Below are positions 27,760-37,303 of a stretch of DNA of 64,000 bases, in pieces. Below the pieces are notes generated by a model, which was not told the origin of the DNA, made no database searches, and worked only from the letters and a program-made list of their open reading frames with translations. The position numbers were made by a program, and so were the translations under genes. How positions within the stretch are numbered: the stretch's first letter is position 1; each line of letters begins with the position of its first letter. The DNA comes from JAPOXR01 sp963664715. GTDB taxonomy: Bacteria > Pseudomonadota > Alphaproteobacteria > Rhodobacterales > Rhodobacteraceae. The DNA lies in contig CAXXUY010000015.1 of the NCBI GenBank assembly GCA_963664715.2, positions 212,521 through 276,520 on the forward strand. The letters run 5' to 3'.

Positions 27760-29616
27760 ATGGAAGACGCCGCTTCAGGAACGAGCCCGGCACAGGCAAC
27801 GCCTCTCAACATCTCCGACCTAACGGTCAGCCTGAATGCCGGACCCGCCAGGTTTGCAGTTGTCGAGGACGTGTCATTGCGCGTGCAGCCGGGTGAAATA
27901 CTCGGCCTGGTCGGCGAGAGCGGCAGCGGCAAGTCCGTGACCTGCCTTGCAGCACTCGGACTCCTGGGCGATGGCTGGGAAACAGACGGTGAAGTCATGC
28001 TTGCAAAAACCCGTGTCACTGACGCGGCAAGCGACAGCCAGCTGACCTCGGTGCGCGGACGCGAAGCTGCAATGATCTTCCAGGACGCAACTGCCTCCCT
28101 CAACCCCATCCAGAGAATCGGCGACCAGTTGACGGCAACAGTCGCCCGGCTGCGCAGGGTCAGCCGCAGCGAAGCCAGGAAGACCGCAATGGATCTTCTC
28201 AGGCGCGTGGAAATGCCGGATCCGGAGGAGAGGTTCCATTCCTACCCGTTCCAGCTGTCCGGCGGTCAGAACCAGAGAGTCATGATTGCCGTGGCGCTGG
28301 CGGGCAGACCCCAACTGCTATTTGCCGACGAACCCACGACGGCGCTTGATGTCACGGTGCAGTCGCAGATCCTGGACCTGATCAAGTCATTGAGGGACGA
28401 GACGAAGATGGGCGTCGTGTTCGTCACCCATGATCTCGGCGTCGTCAAGGAAGTCTGTGACTCTGTCGTTGTCATGTATGCGGGAAGAATCGTCGAAACC
28501 GGTTCCGTCGACCGGATAATGAATGAGCCGCGTCATCCCTATACGATGGGGTTGATCAGCTCCATGCCGACCCTGAAGGGGCATATCCCGGACGGTATCA
28601 AGGGCCAGGTGCCCTCTCCCGACAAGAGGCCCGTCGGCTGTGCCTTCGCACCGAGATGCCACAGGGCGCAGGAGAAATGCAGGCTGAGTTTGCCCCTGGC
28701 AGTACCGGATGACGCCGGCGACTCCGTTGCCTGCTTTTTCCCGTTGACAGGAACTGTCAAGCGGGACGAACAGGCCGGCGCAGCGCAGCGGCCTCGGGCG
28801 GCGGACACGCAGGCTTCGGACGGGCTTCTGGCGCTGAATGGCGCTGCCTGCGACTATGCAGCCAGGCGCGGCACCTTCCGGGCGGTCTCCGATATCACGA
28901 TGTCGCTCAGGGAAGGAGACAGCCTGGCCGTGATCGGTGAAAGCGGCAGCGGCAAATCCACGATCGGAAAGCTGATGCTCGGAATCGAGCCGACCGCCGA
29001 GGGCACTGCAACCTTCGATGGCAGGCCGGTTCCGATCCTCGGCACTGCTGATCACGTCGCGTTCGCACGCTCCGTGCAACTCGTGCCACAGAATCCCTAC
29101 CTGTCGCTCGATCCCAGGGCGACGATTGGCAGCCAGATCGAGGAACCGCTTGAAATTCACAAGGTCGGAACCAGGAAGGAAAGGCGGGCCCGGCAGTTTG
29201 AACTCCTCGATGCAGTCGGACTGACCTCGGCTCATGCGACCCGCTACCCGCACGAGATAAGCGGGGGTCAGTGCCAGCGGGCAGTGATCGCGCGGGCGCT
29301 GGCGCTGCGGCCGAAAGTGCTGATCTGTGACGAGGCAACAGCGTCGCTCGACGTGTCGGTCCAGGCACGGATCATCGAACTTCTGCGCGACCTGCACCGA
29401 AGTCACAACCTCTCGATCGTCTTCATCACGCATGACCTCAGGCTTGCCCGATCGCTCTGCAGCCATGTCGCAGTCATGCGCTCGGGCCAACTCGTCGAGC
29501 AGGGCGAGACAACGGCCATGTTCGAGGCTCCGCAACATGCCTACACCAGGCAGTTGCTGGCATCGATGCCGGATGTCGCAGCAGCGGATGATCGTCCGCA
29601 GGAGGCCATACAATGA
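27760..29616 (+). CDS. fused peptide ABC transporter ATP-binding protein (DppD-DppF type)
   Basis: A 618-residue protein with two complete ABC ATPase halves in tandem. The first has Walker A GESGSGKSVT, signature LSGGQNQR and Walker B LLFADEPTTALD. The second has GESGSGKSTI, ISGGQCQR and VLICDEATASLD. Between them lies the Cys-containing oligopeptide-transporter C-terminal extension (GCAFAPRCHRAQEKC). The fusion replaces the separate DppD and DppF subunits. It overlaps the first permease gene by four bases. A GGAGG ribosome-binding site precedes the ATG. Confidence 0.93.
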   Translation: MEDAASGTSPAQATPLNISDLTVSLNAGPARFAVVEDVSLRVQPGEILGLVGESGSGKSVTCLAALGLLGDGWETDGEVMLAKTRVTDAASDSQLTSVRGREAAMIFQDATASLNPIQRIGDQLTATVARLRRVSRSEARKTAMDLLRRVEMPDPEERFHSYPFQLSGGQNQRVMIAVALAGRPQLLFADEPTTALDVTVQSQILDLIKSLRDETKMGVVFVTHDLGVVKEVCDSVVVMYAGRIVETGSVDRIMNEPRHPYTMGLISSMPTLKGHIPDGIKGQVPSPDKRPVGCAFAPRCHRAQEKCRLSLPLAVPDDAGDSVACFFPLTGTVKRDEQAGAAQRPRAADTQASDGLLALNGAACDYAARRGTFRAVSDITMSLREGDSLAVIGESGSGKSTIGKLMLGIEPTAEGTATFDGRPVPILGTADHVAFARSVQLVPQNPYLSLDPRATIGSQIEEPLEIHKVGTRKERRARQFELLDAVGLTSAHATRYPHEISGGQCQRAVIARALALRPKVLICDEATASLDVSVQARIIELLRDLHRSHNLSIVFITHDLRLARSLCSHVAVMRSGQLVEQGETTAMFEAPQHAYTRQLLASMPDVAAADDRPQEAIQ

Positions 29617-30548
29617 CCGGATTCGTGATACGCAAGGTGCTTCGCACCCTCTTCACGCTGTTCCTCGTCGTGACTTTCGTGTTCTTCGTGCTCAGGCTGA
29701 CCGGCGATCCGGTATCGGCCATGATGCCGGACGATACCGACCCGGCGATCCTGGACGAATTGCGCAAGCAATGGGGACTCGATCGACCTCTCGGGGTCCA
29801 GTATCTGGAATACTGGGTCAACCTGTTCCAGGGTGACTTCGGAAATGCCTTCCGCGACGGCCGGCCGGCCCTGGAAATCGTCTCCGAGCGCATACCAGCA
29901 ACGCTCAAACTCACACTGACGTCGTTTGCATTCATCGTGATCGCCGGATTCCCGCTGGGCATCATTGCGGCTGTCAACCGCGGAACGGCAATTGACCGCG
30001 CCATCATGACCGTCTCGGTTACCGGGTTCAGCCTTCCGAACTTCTTTCTTGGCATATTGTTGATATTCCTGTTGTCGGTGACCTTTCGCCTGTTGCCCGC
30101 ATTCGGCAGCGACCGGTGGTACAACCTCATAATGCCGGTCATCACGCTGGGTACCGCCGGCGCTGCGGTCATTGCGCGATTTGTCCGTTCATCCATGCTC
30201 GAGGTGCTCAACGCGCCATATATCAGGGCGTGCCGGGCGCGCGGCATGACGGAACGGGCGATCATCTGGACGGTCGCACTGCCCAATGCCGCGATTCCCA
30301 CGATCACGATCATGGGGTTCATGATCGGAACCCTGATCGGGGGATCGATCGTGACCGAGACCGTTTTCGCGTGGCCAGGCATCGGGCGGCTGCTCATCGA
30401 TGCAGTCACGTCGCGCGAACTGGCTGTTGTTCAGACGGTGGTCATGATGACGGCCGCTTCCATGGTGTTCGCGAATCTCGCCGTTGACCTCCTCTATCTG
30501 GTGATCGACCCGCGCAGACGGTACGCCAGCGGAACGGGAGAACAGTGA
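29613..30548 (+). CDS. peptide ABC transporter permease (DppB type)
   Basis: A 311-residue permease with the DppB N-terminus (FVIRKVLRTLFTLFLVV), six predicted membrane segments and the coupling loop RACRARGMTERAIIWTVALP. It overlaps the ATPase gene (ATGA) and the next permease gene, showing one operon. It forms the channel together with the DppC-type subunit. Confidence 0.93.
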   Translation: MTGFVIRKVLRTLFTLFLVVTFVFFVLRLTGDPVSAMMPDDTDPAILDELRKQWGLDRPLGVQYLEYWVNLFQGDFGNAFRDGRPALEIVSERIPATLKLTLTSFAFIVIAGFPLGIIAAVNRGTAIDRAIMTVSVTGFSLPNFFLGILLIFLLSVTFRLLPAFGSDRWYNLIMPVITLGTAGAAVIARFVRSSMLEVLNAPYIRACRARGMTERAIIWTVALPNAAIPTITIMGFMIGTLIGGSIVTETVFAWPGIGRLLIDAVTSRELAVVQTVVMMTAASMVFANLAVDLLYLVIDPRRRYASGTGEQ

Positions 30549-31453
30549 TGGCTATTGCAGAAGCAACCGAAGCGTTCGAACGCCGGTCCGGATTCCGGAC
30601 CGCGCTTGCAAGCGTCCTTGCATCGCCACTGATGGTCAAACTGGCGATGACCTGGTTGATCATGATCCTGTTCATCGCCGTGACGGCACGCTGGATCATG
30701 CCTTATGACTACCAGCAGACGGCCCTTCTTTCCCGGCTTCTGCCACCCGGAGCAACCGGGATGTCGGGTGATTTCCATCTCCTGGGAACCGACCATCTCG
30801 GGCGGGACCTCCTCAGCAGGCTGTTTACCTCCATCCAGCTCACGATGCTCGTGGCCGTGTTCGGCACCCTGTTCGGAGCAGTCGTCGGAAGTTGCATCGG
30901 GTTCGTCGCGGCGAGATTCCGCGGATGGGTGGACGACATCATCATGGTGCTGGTCGACTTCCAGGCATCCATGCCCTTCGTCATCATCGCGCTCTCGGTG
31001 ATCGCGGTGATGGGAACCGGAAACATGTTGCTGTTCATCCTTCTCGTCGGTTTCCAGGGATGGGAACGCTATGCGAGAATCAGCCGCGGCATGACGTTGT
31101 CGGCAGTCAATCACGGCTATGCGGCCTCGATCCGCCTGCTTGGCGCAGGAACAATGCGTGTCTATCTCAAGCACATCCTGCCCAATATCCTGGCCGCCCT
31201 GGTCGTACAGGTTTCCATCAACTTTCCGGAAACCGTCATCCTGGAAACATCCATGAGCTTCCTCGGTGTCGGCATCCAGCCCCCCAACACGTCCCTGGGC
31301 AACCTGCTGAGCTACGGGCGGGACTATCTGTTGAATGCATGGTGGATTGCGGGAGTGCCCGGATGTGCGATCTTTTTCACGACGCTTTCCATGAGCATTG
31401 TCGGTGACTGGTTGCGCGACGAGTTGGATCCGACCACCCAAAGCAGAAGCTGA
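30548..31453 (+). CDS. peptide ABC transporter permease (DppC type)
   Basis: A permease of about 301 residues of the DppC family. The DHLGRDLLSRLFTSIQ block and the coupling loop AASIRLLGAGTMRVYLKHILP are typical, as is ETSMSFLGVGIQPPNTSLGN near the C-terminus. Start may be GTG 30545 or ATG 30548; both are at the stop of the upstream gene. It closes the transporter operon. Convergent transcription of the GST gene follows. Confidence 0.92.
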   Translation: MAIAEATEAFERRSGFRTALASVLASPLMVKLAMTWLIMILFIAVTARWIMPYDYQQTALLSRLLPPGATGMSGDFHLLGTDHLGRDLLSRLFTSIQLTMLVAVFGTLFGAVVGSCIGFVAARFRGWVDDIIMVLVDFQASMPFVIIALSVIAVMGTGNMLLFILLVGFQGWERYARISRGMTLSAVNHGYAASIRLLGAGTMRVYLKHILPNILAALVVQVSINFPETVILETSMSFLGVGIQPPNTSLGNLLSYGRDYLLNAWWIAGVPGCAIFFTTLSMSIVGDWLRDELDPTTQSRS

Positions 31454-31503
31454 CTGACACCGCGGTCACGAACCCCGTGACAGGCATTCCGGCAGCCCGA
31501 CTG

Positions 31504-31528
31504 CCTTGCCGCAACTCGTGGTTGCAAG
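31504..31528. terminator. imperfect hairpin after the permease operon
   Basis: CCTTG (31504-31508) pairs with CAAGG (31524-31528), and an inner CAAC pairs with GTTG around a short loop, with a small bulge between. It lies between the convergent permease and GST genes. No T-tract follows, so termination activity is only suggested by position. Confidence 0.3.
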
Positions 31529-31616
31529 GGGTCCCGCAAAACCGGATCGGGTTGGCAGCGTCAGGCGCGCCCGGCATTCACGGTGGGCACGAAGTTCAAT
31601 GGACGCGGAGTTCTTC

Positions 31617-32237
31617 TTAGGAAACCATGACGTGTTCCGCGAAGGCAGGGCGTTCAGCGAGACGTTCGAAGTAGGCCGCCAGCCCGGGAAGATCTGCCCT
31701 TTCTATGTCGATGTCGAAATAGCGGAACAGAACATGGCCGAACTGGATGTCGGCCAGGGTGAACGCGTCTCCGGCGATGAAGGAGTGCCGCTGCAAACGT
31801 GCCTCCGCGATAGCGAGCTTTGCTTCCAGTGAATCCAGTGCACGGCAAATGGCGGCGGGATCGCGTTCACGCACTGGCGTGCGTACGACGCGCCAGAAGA
31901 CAGGGCCGGTGAAGGCCATGGCCACGTTGATCTTCGACCATTCGGCCCAGCGATCGACTTCCGTTCGGGCAAGCAGTTCGTTCGGCCAGAACCTGCCGCC
32001 TCCATGCTTGCTGGCGAGGTATCTCAGCATGCACCCGGTTTCCCAGAGCGGCGGATTTGTTCCATCCCGGATGACAGGGACAGTCCTGTTCGGGTTCAAC
32101 AGTGCGAATTCTTCGGAATCGGTGCCGCCGTGGCGCCCACCGACTTCGTGACGCGTAAACTCAAGGCCAAGCTCTCCGATGCACCACATCAGTGCCTGGA
32201 CGTTTGAAGACGATTTCCTGCCCCAGACTTCGATCAT
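31617..32237 (-). CDS. glutathione S-transferase family protein
   Basis: A 206-residue GST. The N-terminal thioredoxin-like domain begins IEVWGRKSSSNVQALMW and includes NRTVPVIRDG with the cis-Pro and the WETGCMLRYLA helix. The helical C-terminal domain contains FIAGDAFTLADIQFG, the usual N-capping motif. The start at 32237 gives the family-standard N-terminus; a 29-residue extension upstream is possible but has no homology. It likely conjugates or reduces electrophiles using glutathione. It is transcribed alone, convergent to the permease operon. Confidence 0.88.
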   Translation of the reverse strand: MIEVWGRKSSSNVQALMWCIGELGLEFTRHEVGGRHGGTDSEEFALLNPNRTVPVIRDGTNPPLWETGCMLRYLASKHGGGRFWPNELLARTEVDRWAEWSKINVAMAFTGPVFWRVVRTPVRERDPAAICRALDSLEAKLAIAEARLQRHSFIAGDAFTLADIQFGHVLFRYFDIDIERADLPGLAAYFERLAERPAFAEHVMVS

Positions 32238-32766
32238 CCAATCCCCGAGACTCGTGCGCTGCCACGTGCCGAATGCCGCGGCTGCTCCAAACCAGATTTC
32301 TCCCCGCAAGTATAGACCACGCATGGGATCCGTTCGCAGTTTGCATTCCGTTGCCGACCGGATTGCGCCACCTCCGGAACCCTATGGATCCCTCCTGCCG
32401 CGTTCCGGCAGCGGCAAACAGATGCACGGGCAATCCGGTGAAGTGGCAGTGCAAGCCTTCCTGGCAGGGCCGGCATGTATGCTGCCGGCTTGTTGCCGGT
32501 CTCGGTCAGTTGTCACATTTGAGATGGATGCTGCCATGACTGGCCGTTCGTGCAGGGTTTTCGAATCATGCCAGGGTCGTGTCTCGGGATTGCCTCTTCC
32601 CGAATGACCTGGTTCTCATGATTTCGTCCCGATCAACCTGCTCCGGAACGTGACCGGAATTTCAGCCGCCGGTTACCGGAACCCGTATTCGGGTTGACAG
32701 AGCGTCCCCGAGCCTCTTTCTGGCGGGATTGACGTCTGGCATTGATCTGATAGCGCGTGAATCTGG
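32238..32766. other. intergenic, nothing recognised
   Basis: About 530 bp between the divergent GST and D-aminoacylase genes. No open frame here looks like a protein family, and I see no hairpin with a T-tract. It must contain the promoters for both flanking genes. Confidence 0.4.
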
Positions 32767-34236
32767 ATGAAGAACGGGGGCATCGTGGAATTTGAAACCA
32801 TATTCCGGAACGCCCGAATATATGACGGAACGGGAAGACCTGCATTTGCCGGTGAAATCCTGGTGTCCGGTGACCGAATTGAAGCGGTCGGTTATCCTGG
32901 CGAGTTGCCCTGTGACCAGGCCGAGAACGAGATCGACCTGAAGGGGCTGGCGCTGGCGCCGGGCTTCATCGATGCCCACGCCCATGATGACAGGGAGGTC
33001 ATTGACCATCCTGCGATGACGCCGAAAATCAGCCAGGGCGTAACCACGGTCGTCACCGGCAATTGCGGAATCTCGCTTGCGCCCGTGACATTCGAGACCG
33101 ATCCCCCGCCTCCAATGAACCTGCTTGGCGGCAAAAGGGCCTATACGTTCCCGACCATGGCAGACTATGCCCGTGCGCTCGAACAGTCGCGACCAGCAGT
33201 GAACGTCGTGTCGCTCATTGGTCATTCCGCGTTGAGGCTGGCGGTGATGGACGATGTCACGCAGCCGGCGGACGAACGGGAAATCGCAGCGATGGGCGAC
33301 CTGCTTGCGAATTGCATGGACGCGGGGGCATCAGGGTTTTCGACCGGACTGTACTATGCCCCGAACGCCGCGGCCGAGCCGGGTGAAGTGGCTGCCGTCG
33401 GCAAGGTCGCTGCGGCCAGGTCCGGGATCTACGCGACGCATATGCGTGACGAGTCATTGCATGTCATGGAGAGTTTGCGAGAGTCGGCGGAGACCGCCAG
33501 GTCAGCCCGCATGCCACTCCTGATTTCCCACCACAAATGTGCAGGTGAAGCGAATTGGGGACGATCAGGTGAAACAACCGGGTTCCTGAGGAAGGCTGCC
33601 AGCAGGCAGCCGGTGCATGTCGACGTCTACCCGTACAGCGCTGCATCGACTGTATTGACCAGAAGGCAGGTGCATGAGTGCAAGCGCGTCATGGTGGCGT
33701 GGTCGAAGAGCCGACCGGACGCCGCCGGCCGGTTCCTCTCGGAAATTGCGGCCGAATTGGGGGTTGGCGAAGTCGAAGCCGTGGATGTGCTCGCACCGGC
33801 GGGAGCGATCTATTTCGTGATGCACGAGCAGGATGTCCAAAGGATCATGCAATTCGAGAATGCAATCATTGGTTCCGATGGATTGCCCCATGACATCCAT
33901 CCCCATCCCAGGCTCTGGGGCACCTTCCCGCGCGTGATCGGAAAATACGCAAGGGAGCTGAAACTGTTCCCGGTCGCAACGGCCATCCACAAGATGACAG
34001 GACTTGCCGCCGAGGTCTTCGGACTTTCCGATCGGGGAAACATCGCGCCGGGCTTTGCAGCCGACCTTGTCATATTCGATCCGGACAACATCATCGACCG
34101 CGCCACTTATTCCGATCCCAAGCAGATGGCTGAAGGCATCGTCGCGGTTTACGTCAACGGCGCATTGGCATTCGATGCCGAGGGAACGAGGCCCGGGGCA
34201 GGAAGGCTGCTGAAGGGCAGGCGGGAATGGAATTGA
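32767..34236 (+). CDS. N-acyl-D-amino-acid deacylase (D-aminoacylase) family amidohydrolase
   Basis: A 489-residue amidohydrolase of the D-aminoacylase family. Metal-site segments are GFIDAHAHDD, with the His-x-His pair, and TTVVTGNCGISLAP, with the Cys typical of this family. ISHHKCAGEANWGRS and GSDGLPHDIHPHPRLWGTF provide further ligands. The enzyme releases D-amino acids from N-acyl forms in the cytoplasm. The start may be ATG 32767 or GTG 32785; the latter has GGGGG six bases upstream. It is convergent with, and 11 bp from, a D-threonine-aldolase-like gene, suggesting a D-amino-acid pathway. Confidence 0.9.
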   Translation: MKNGGIVEFETIFRNARIYDGTGRPAFAGEILVSGDRIEAVGYPGELPCDQAENEIDLKGLALAPGFIDAHAHDDREVIDHPAMTPKISQGVTTVVTGNCGISLAPVTFETDPPPPMNLLGGKRAYTFPTMADYARALEQSRPAVNVVSLIGHSALRLAVMDDVTQPADEREIAAMGDLLANCMDAGASGFSTGLYYAPNAAAEPGEVAAVGKVAAARSGIYATHMRDESLHVMESLRESAETARSARMPLLISHHKCAGEANWGRSGETTGFLRKAASRQPVHVDVYPYSAASTVLTRRQVHECKRVMVAWSKSRPDAAGRFLSEIAAELGVGEVEAVDVLAPAGAIYFVMHEQDVQRIMQFENAIIGSDGLPHDIHPHPRLWGTFPRVIGKYARELKLFPVATAIHKMTGLAAEVFGLSDRGNIAPGFAADLVIFDPDNIIDRATYSDPKQMAEGIVAVYVNGALAFDAEGTRPGAGRLLKGRREWN

Positions 34237-34247
34237 AACCTGCAGGT

Positions 34248-35351
34248 TCAGGTTACCATTCCCCTTGCGTCCACCCTCGCATATCCCAACACGCAACCTC
34301 CCTTCACGACGGCGACACGGTCGAAGAGATTGATGACAGGGCACACATGGTTTGGAATGATCCTCAGAAGATCGCCAACCTTCAGCCTGCGATCAAGCGG
34401 GCGGGTATCGACCATGCCATGTTCCTCGGTCAGTGCGTAGAGCCGGGATTCGCATCCCCGCAGCCTGCCATACCCGGTTTCGCCCAGCTGGTCAGACGTC
34501 AGTGATTTTGAGCCGGCATCGACAATCGCCCTGCCCGCTGCGGGTGTGCTGACGACGGTTACCAGGATATCGACCGCACAGTCATTTTCGCTGCAAGTGC
34601 CCGACGAGATCACCGAGAGATCATTGAAGATGTAGGTTCCTGCCCGGTATTCGGTCACCTGGCCGAGGCCATCCGGAAACCACATTTCCGGTGTTCCTCC
34701 AACCGTCATGCATCGAGATGTGCAACCAGCGAGGTCGGTCTGATTCCTGGCGTCGGCAAGAAATTCTGCCATTCCCTGCCTGCCTCCGCGGGCAGGAAAC
34801 GTCATGAGACCCTTGTATGCGAGATGGGGCGACCGGGAGATCAGCAGTGCAAGCCGTGCCGCCTCACCCGGTGACTGGACTCCGTTGCGGCCACCGCCCG
34901 TGTCGCACTCGACTAGGACTTCTATCCTTCTGCCTGCGTCTGCGCCTGCAGCTGACAAACCCTCAACCACCTCGGGATTGTCGGCAACAACACTGATCCG
35001 GGTTGATCTGGCGAGAGCCGCCAGGCGATCGAGCTTGGACTGGCCAACAATGTTGAACGTCACCAGTATGTCGGAAACTCCAGCCCGGGCCATGACTTCG
35101 GCTTCTCCGAGTTTCTGCACGGAAATGCCAACTGCTCCGAGAGACAGTTGAAACAGCGCCAACGCTGTCATCTTGTGTGTCTTGACATGAGGCCGGTTGT
35201 CCAGACCGACCTGGTCGCATCTGTTCTGCCAGCGCCGCAGGTTGTGTTCGACAACATCAAGATCCACGACCGGAACCGGTGTTTCGAGTTCTGCAAGGCT
35301 CGGAGGAGATGGTTCAAGACTGAAATAGGATTCTATGTTGCCCGGGCCCAT
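34248..35351 (-). CDS. D-threonine aldolase / D-serine dehydratase-like PLP enzyme
   Basis: A 367-residue protein of the alanine-racemase-fold family that contains D-threonine aldolase and DSD1. The PLP lysine lies in RPHVKTHK. Near the C-terminus IPNHVCPVINLFDRV supplies the His-x-Cys metal site characteristic of D-threonine aldolases and eukaryotic-type D-serine dehydratases. The start at 35351 avoids an unsupported 19-residue extension. It would cleave or dehydrate a beta-hydroxy D-amino acid, complementing the neighbouring D-aminoacylase. Confidence 0.85.
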   Translation of the reverse strand: MGPGNIESYFSLEPSPPSLAELETPVPVVDLDVVEHNLRRWQNRCDQVGLDNRPHVKTHKMTALALFQLSLGAVGISVQKLGEAEVMARAGVSDILVTFNIVGQSKLDRLAALARSTRISVVADNPEVVEGLSAAGADAGRRIEVLVECDTGGGRNGVQSPGEAARLALLISRSPHLAYKGLMTFPARGGRQGMAEFLADARNQTDLAGCTSRCMTVGGTPEMWFPDGLGQVTEYRAGTYIFNDLSVISSGTCSENDCAVDILVTVVSTPAAGRAIVDAGSKSLTSDQLGETGYGRLRGCESRLYALTEEHGMVDTRPLDRRLKVGDLLRIIPNHVCPVINLFDRVAVVKGGCVLGYARVDARGMVT

Positions 35352-35557
35352 GAACCGCCTCTCATCCGGAATCCTTCCAGCTGTAGTGCCAATCGGGGCC
35401 GCGGGCAATCAATGGCTCTGCAAGGACAGGGGGGCCTGGCGCCAATTCACGATTGCGCCGCTCGGTTCATCCGGGAAGCAACACTGCCTGGAAACGATGT
35501 CTTCCGGTAATCGGCTTGATCGCGGTTGACGGCCAACCGAAAGGTTCCGGTCCGGAA

Positions 35558-36829
35558 TCAGCACCCGAGCCCTTGAGACACCTGCGCGTAGCTGGTCAGC
35601 GGGACTGCGCACATGCGGCTCCAGTCCGCCTTGTCGATGACCGGTTGATTCAACAGCTTGGTCATGTCCTCGAACTTGGCGAGCGCGGAGCAGCCGACCA
35701 GATCGGGATGTGCCGCCCTTCGGAATTGTGGCCAGACATCATTGCGTGCGCGGCGCCAGAATTCGCTGTCGTATCTCGAGCCGCAGGAATAGTGCCAACC
35801 GACGAACAGGCCGTAGCAGAGCATGTTGTTGACGAGAAATCGATTCACGACCGGGGCATCGCGCTCGAGATGTTCTGCAGAACGGTTGAGACGGATGTGG
35901 AGAACCATCCCGACCTGCAGCTGGGCCGACACGATCGCAGTTGCCTCGAGGGGCTCCATGAAAGCCGCAGCATTGCCGATCCGGGCCACTCTACCGTCAA
36001 ATATCTGGCGATTGACAAAATTCGGAAATGGAATGACAGCCCGTTGCTCGAATTCCGAAACACCATCCGACTCGAGGAGTGCGTCAAAGTCGGCTTCAAC
36101 TTCGCCGAGGTCGGATACATTTCGATCGAAGATGTACCCGTAGGATGTGTGAGCTGTCAGCGGAATGACGAACACCCAACCGTGCGGACGGGCAACCGCC
36201 CGGGTATAGGTATGTTGCAGAACAGGTCCGGCCCGCTCATTCCCGATGGTGGCCGGGCAGCGGCGGATGACGGCGGTATTGGTCGGGATGAAGGAAATGT
36301 CGATGTGCCGGTCGGGATCAATTTCCTTCGGGAACCCGCGGGCGTCGAAGACGAGGTCGTAGCGTTCCGGTGCCATGCCCTCGAATTCCACCTGCGCTCC
36401 TCCGTCCACACTGGAGATGCTCAGCACCTTCGCGTCAACGTGTTGCGCATGTGTGCATTCCTGCAGCAGTTCCGCCAGGAAGTCGGCGGACAGGTGGTAG
36501 GCGTATGAAACCTGTTGCGGCGTGAAGTAGTGGGTAAAGTTCTGATTTCGCCGGCCCCACCCCTCGAATGCAACGCCGTATTTTCGGGTTCCCTTCAAAC
36601 GCTGCTGCACGGATTCATGGGGCAGTGTCGTCAGTTCCTGCAATTGCTGCACCAGGCTGGGCCAACTGCCTTCACCCACTCCGATGACCGGAATGTTCGA
36701 GTCATAGATATGGTGCAACTCGTGATCGCCCTTGAGATGGTGGGTTACGCTCGCGGCCGCAAGGGACCCTGCGGTTCCTCGACCCACCACTGCAATCTTC
36801 CGCAGGGACCTTCTACCCGGTTGAATCAC
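35558..36829 (-). CDS. flavin-dependent tryptophan halogenase-like protein
   Basis: A 423-residue protein of the tryptophan halogenase family. The FAD fold motif is VVGRGTAGS (residues 14-22). Lys83 in TRKYGVAFEGW aligns with the chloramine-forming lysine of PrnA-type enzymes, and Glu295 in MEPLEATAI with the catalytic glutamate. The WxWxIP motif that separates halogenases from monooxygenases appears as WVFVIP (218-223), with Phe for the second Trp. It is about 100 residues shorter than PrnA. It lies at the edge of the RiPP locus whose core peptide ends in Trp, making peptide halogenation possible; oxidation without halogenation cannot be excluded. Confidence 0.75.
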   Translation of the reverse strand: MIQPGRRSLRKIAVVGRGTAGSLAAASVTHHLKGDHELHHIYDSNIPVIGVGEGSWPSLVQQLQELTTLPHESVQQRLKGTRKYGVAFEGWGRRNQNFTHYFTPQQVSYAYHLSADFLAELLQECTHAQHVDAKVLSISSVDGGAQVEFEGMAPERYDLVFDARGFPKEIDPDRHIDISFIPTNTAVIRRCPATIGNERAGPVLQHTYTRAVARPHGWVFVIPLTAHTSYGYIFDRNVSDLGEVEADFDALLESDGVSEFEQRAVIPFPNFVNRQIFDGRVARIGNAAAFMEPLEATAIVSAQLQVGMVLHIRLNRSAEHLERDAPVVNRFLVNNMLCYGLFVGWHYSCGSRYDSEFWRRARNDVWPQFRRAAHPDLVGCSALAKFEDMTKLLNQPVIDKADWSRMCAVPLTSYAQVSQGLGC

Positions 36830-37303
36830 GATACTGTTCGTCCACAGCTATAGTTCGATCCGTTCTCACGCGGATCCACGGGTGCGTTGTGTACAGCAAG
36901 CCGTCACAGTGCCGCAAGGCAGCCCGGGTCAAGCAGGATCTGGATCAACGCGCTGGAATCGCGGTGAAGAGTCTTCGCCCCGACTTTCCGTCGACGTCCT
37001 GGGTCTCGGGTGGATGACCGGGTTTGACCGGGTCACTTGACCGCAACTGTGCAATATCGGAGCTTCAGTTTCACTGCCCGCGGCCAAACCGGTAAACGGA
37101 CCGGCCTGCAGTGCCGGAAGGGAAATTCGCGTCAAGTTCCGGCGAGACTGTGGAATACTTGTGGATAACCCTGTGGGGAAGTTGTGGAAGGAGGTTCAAG
37201 AACTGTTGAAATCTCGACTGCCCCGGACTGCCGGCATTGATGATCCGGGCCGGCACCTTGGTAGCAGCCTGCATGAGCGGTCAAGTTCCGCCCCTGAAGT
37301 GAA
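36830..37303. other. intergenic with phased TGTGG repeats, no gene
   Basis: About 470 bp between the halogenase-like and LolA-like genes, both on the minus strand. No supported coding sequence. The notable content is four TGTGG elements at 37149, 37160, 37172 and 37183, the second forming an exact DnaA-box complement TGTGGATAA. Confidence 0.45.
37149..37191. repeat. four TGTGGNNAA-like elements at 11-12 bp spacing
   Basis: TGTGGAATA, TGTGGATAA, TGTGGGGAA and TGTGGAAGG begin at 37149, 37160, 37172 and 37183. The 11, 12 and 11 bp steps place them on one face of the helix. TGTGGATAA is the reverse complement of the DnaA box TTATCCACA. This could be a protein-binding array upstream of the halogenase-like gene. 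Confidence 0.45.

Noticed and set aside
29474..30409. Minus-strand 311-codon frame opposite the peptide permease gene
   Set aside because: Antisense to a clear DppB permease and very Arg/Ser-rich.
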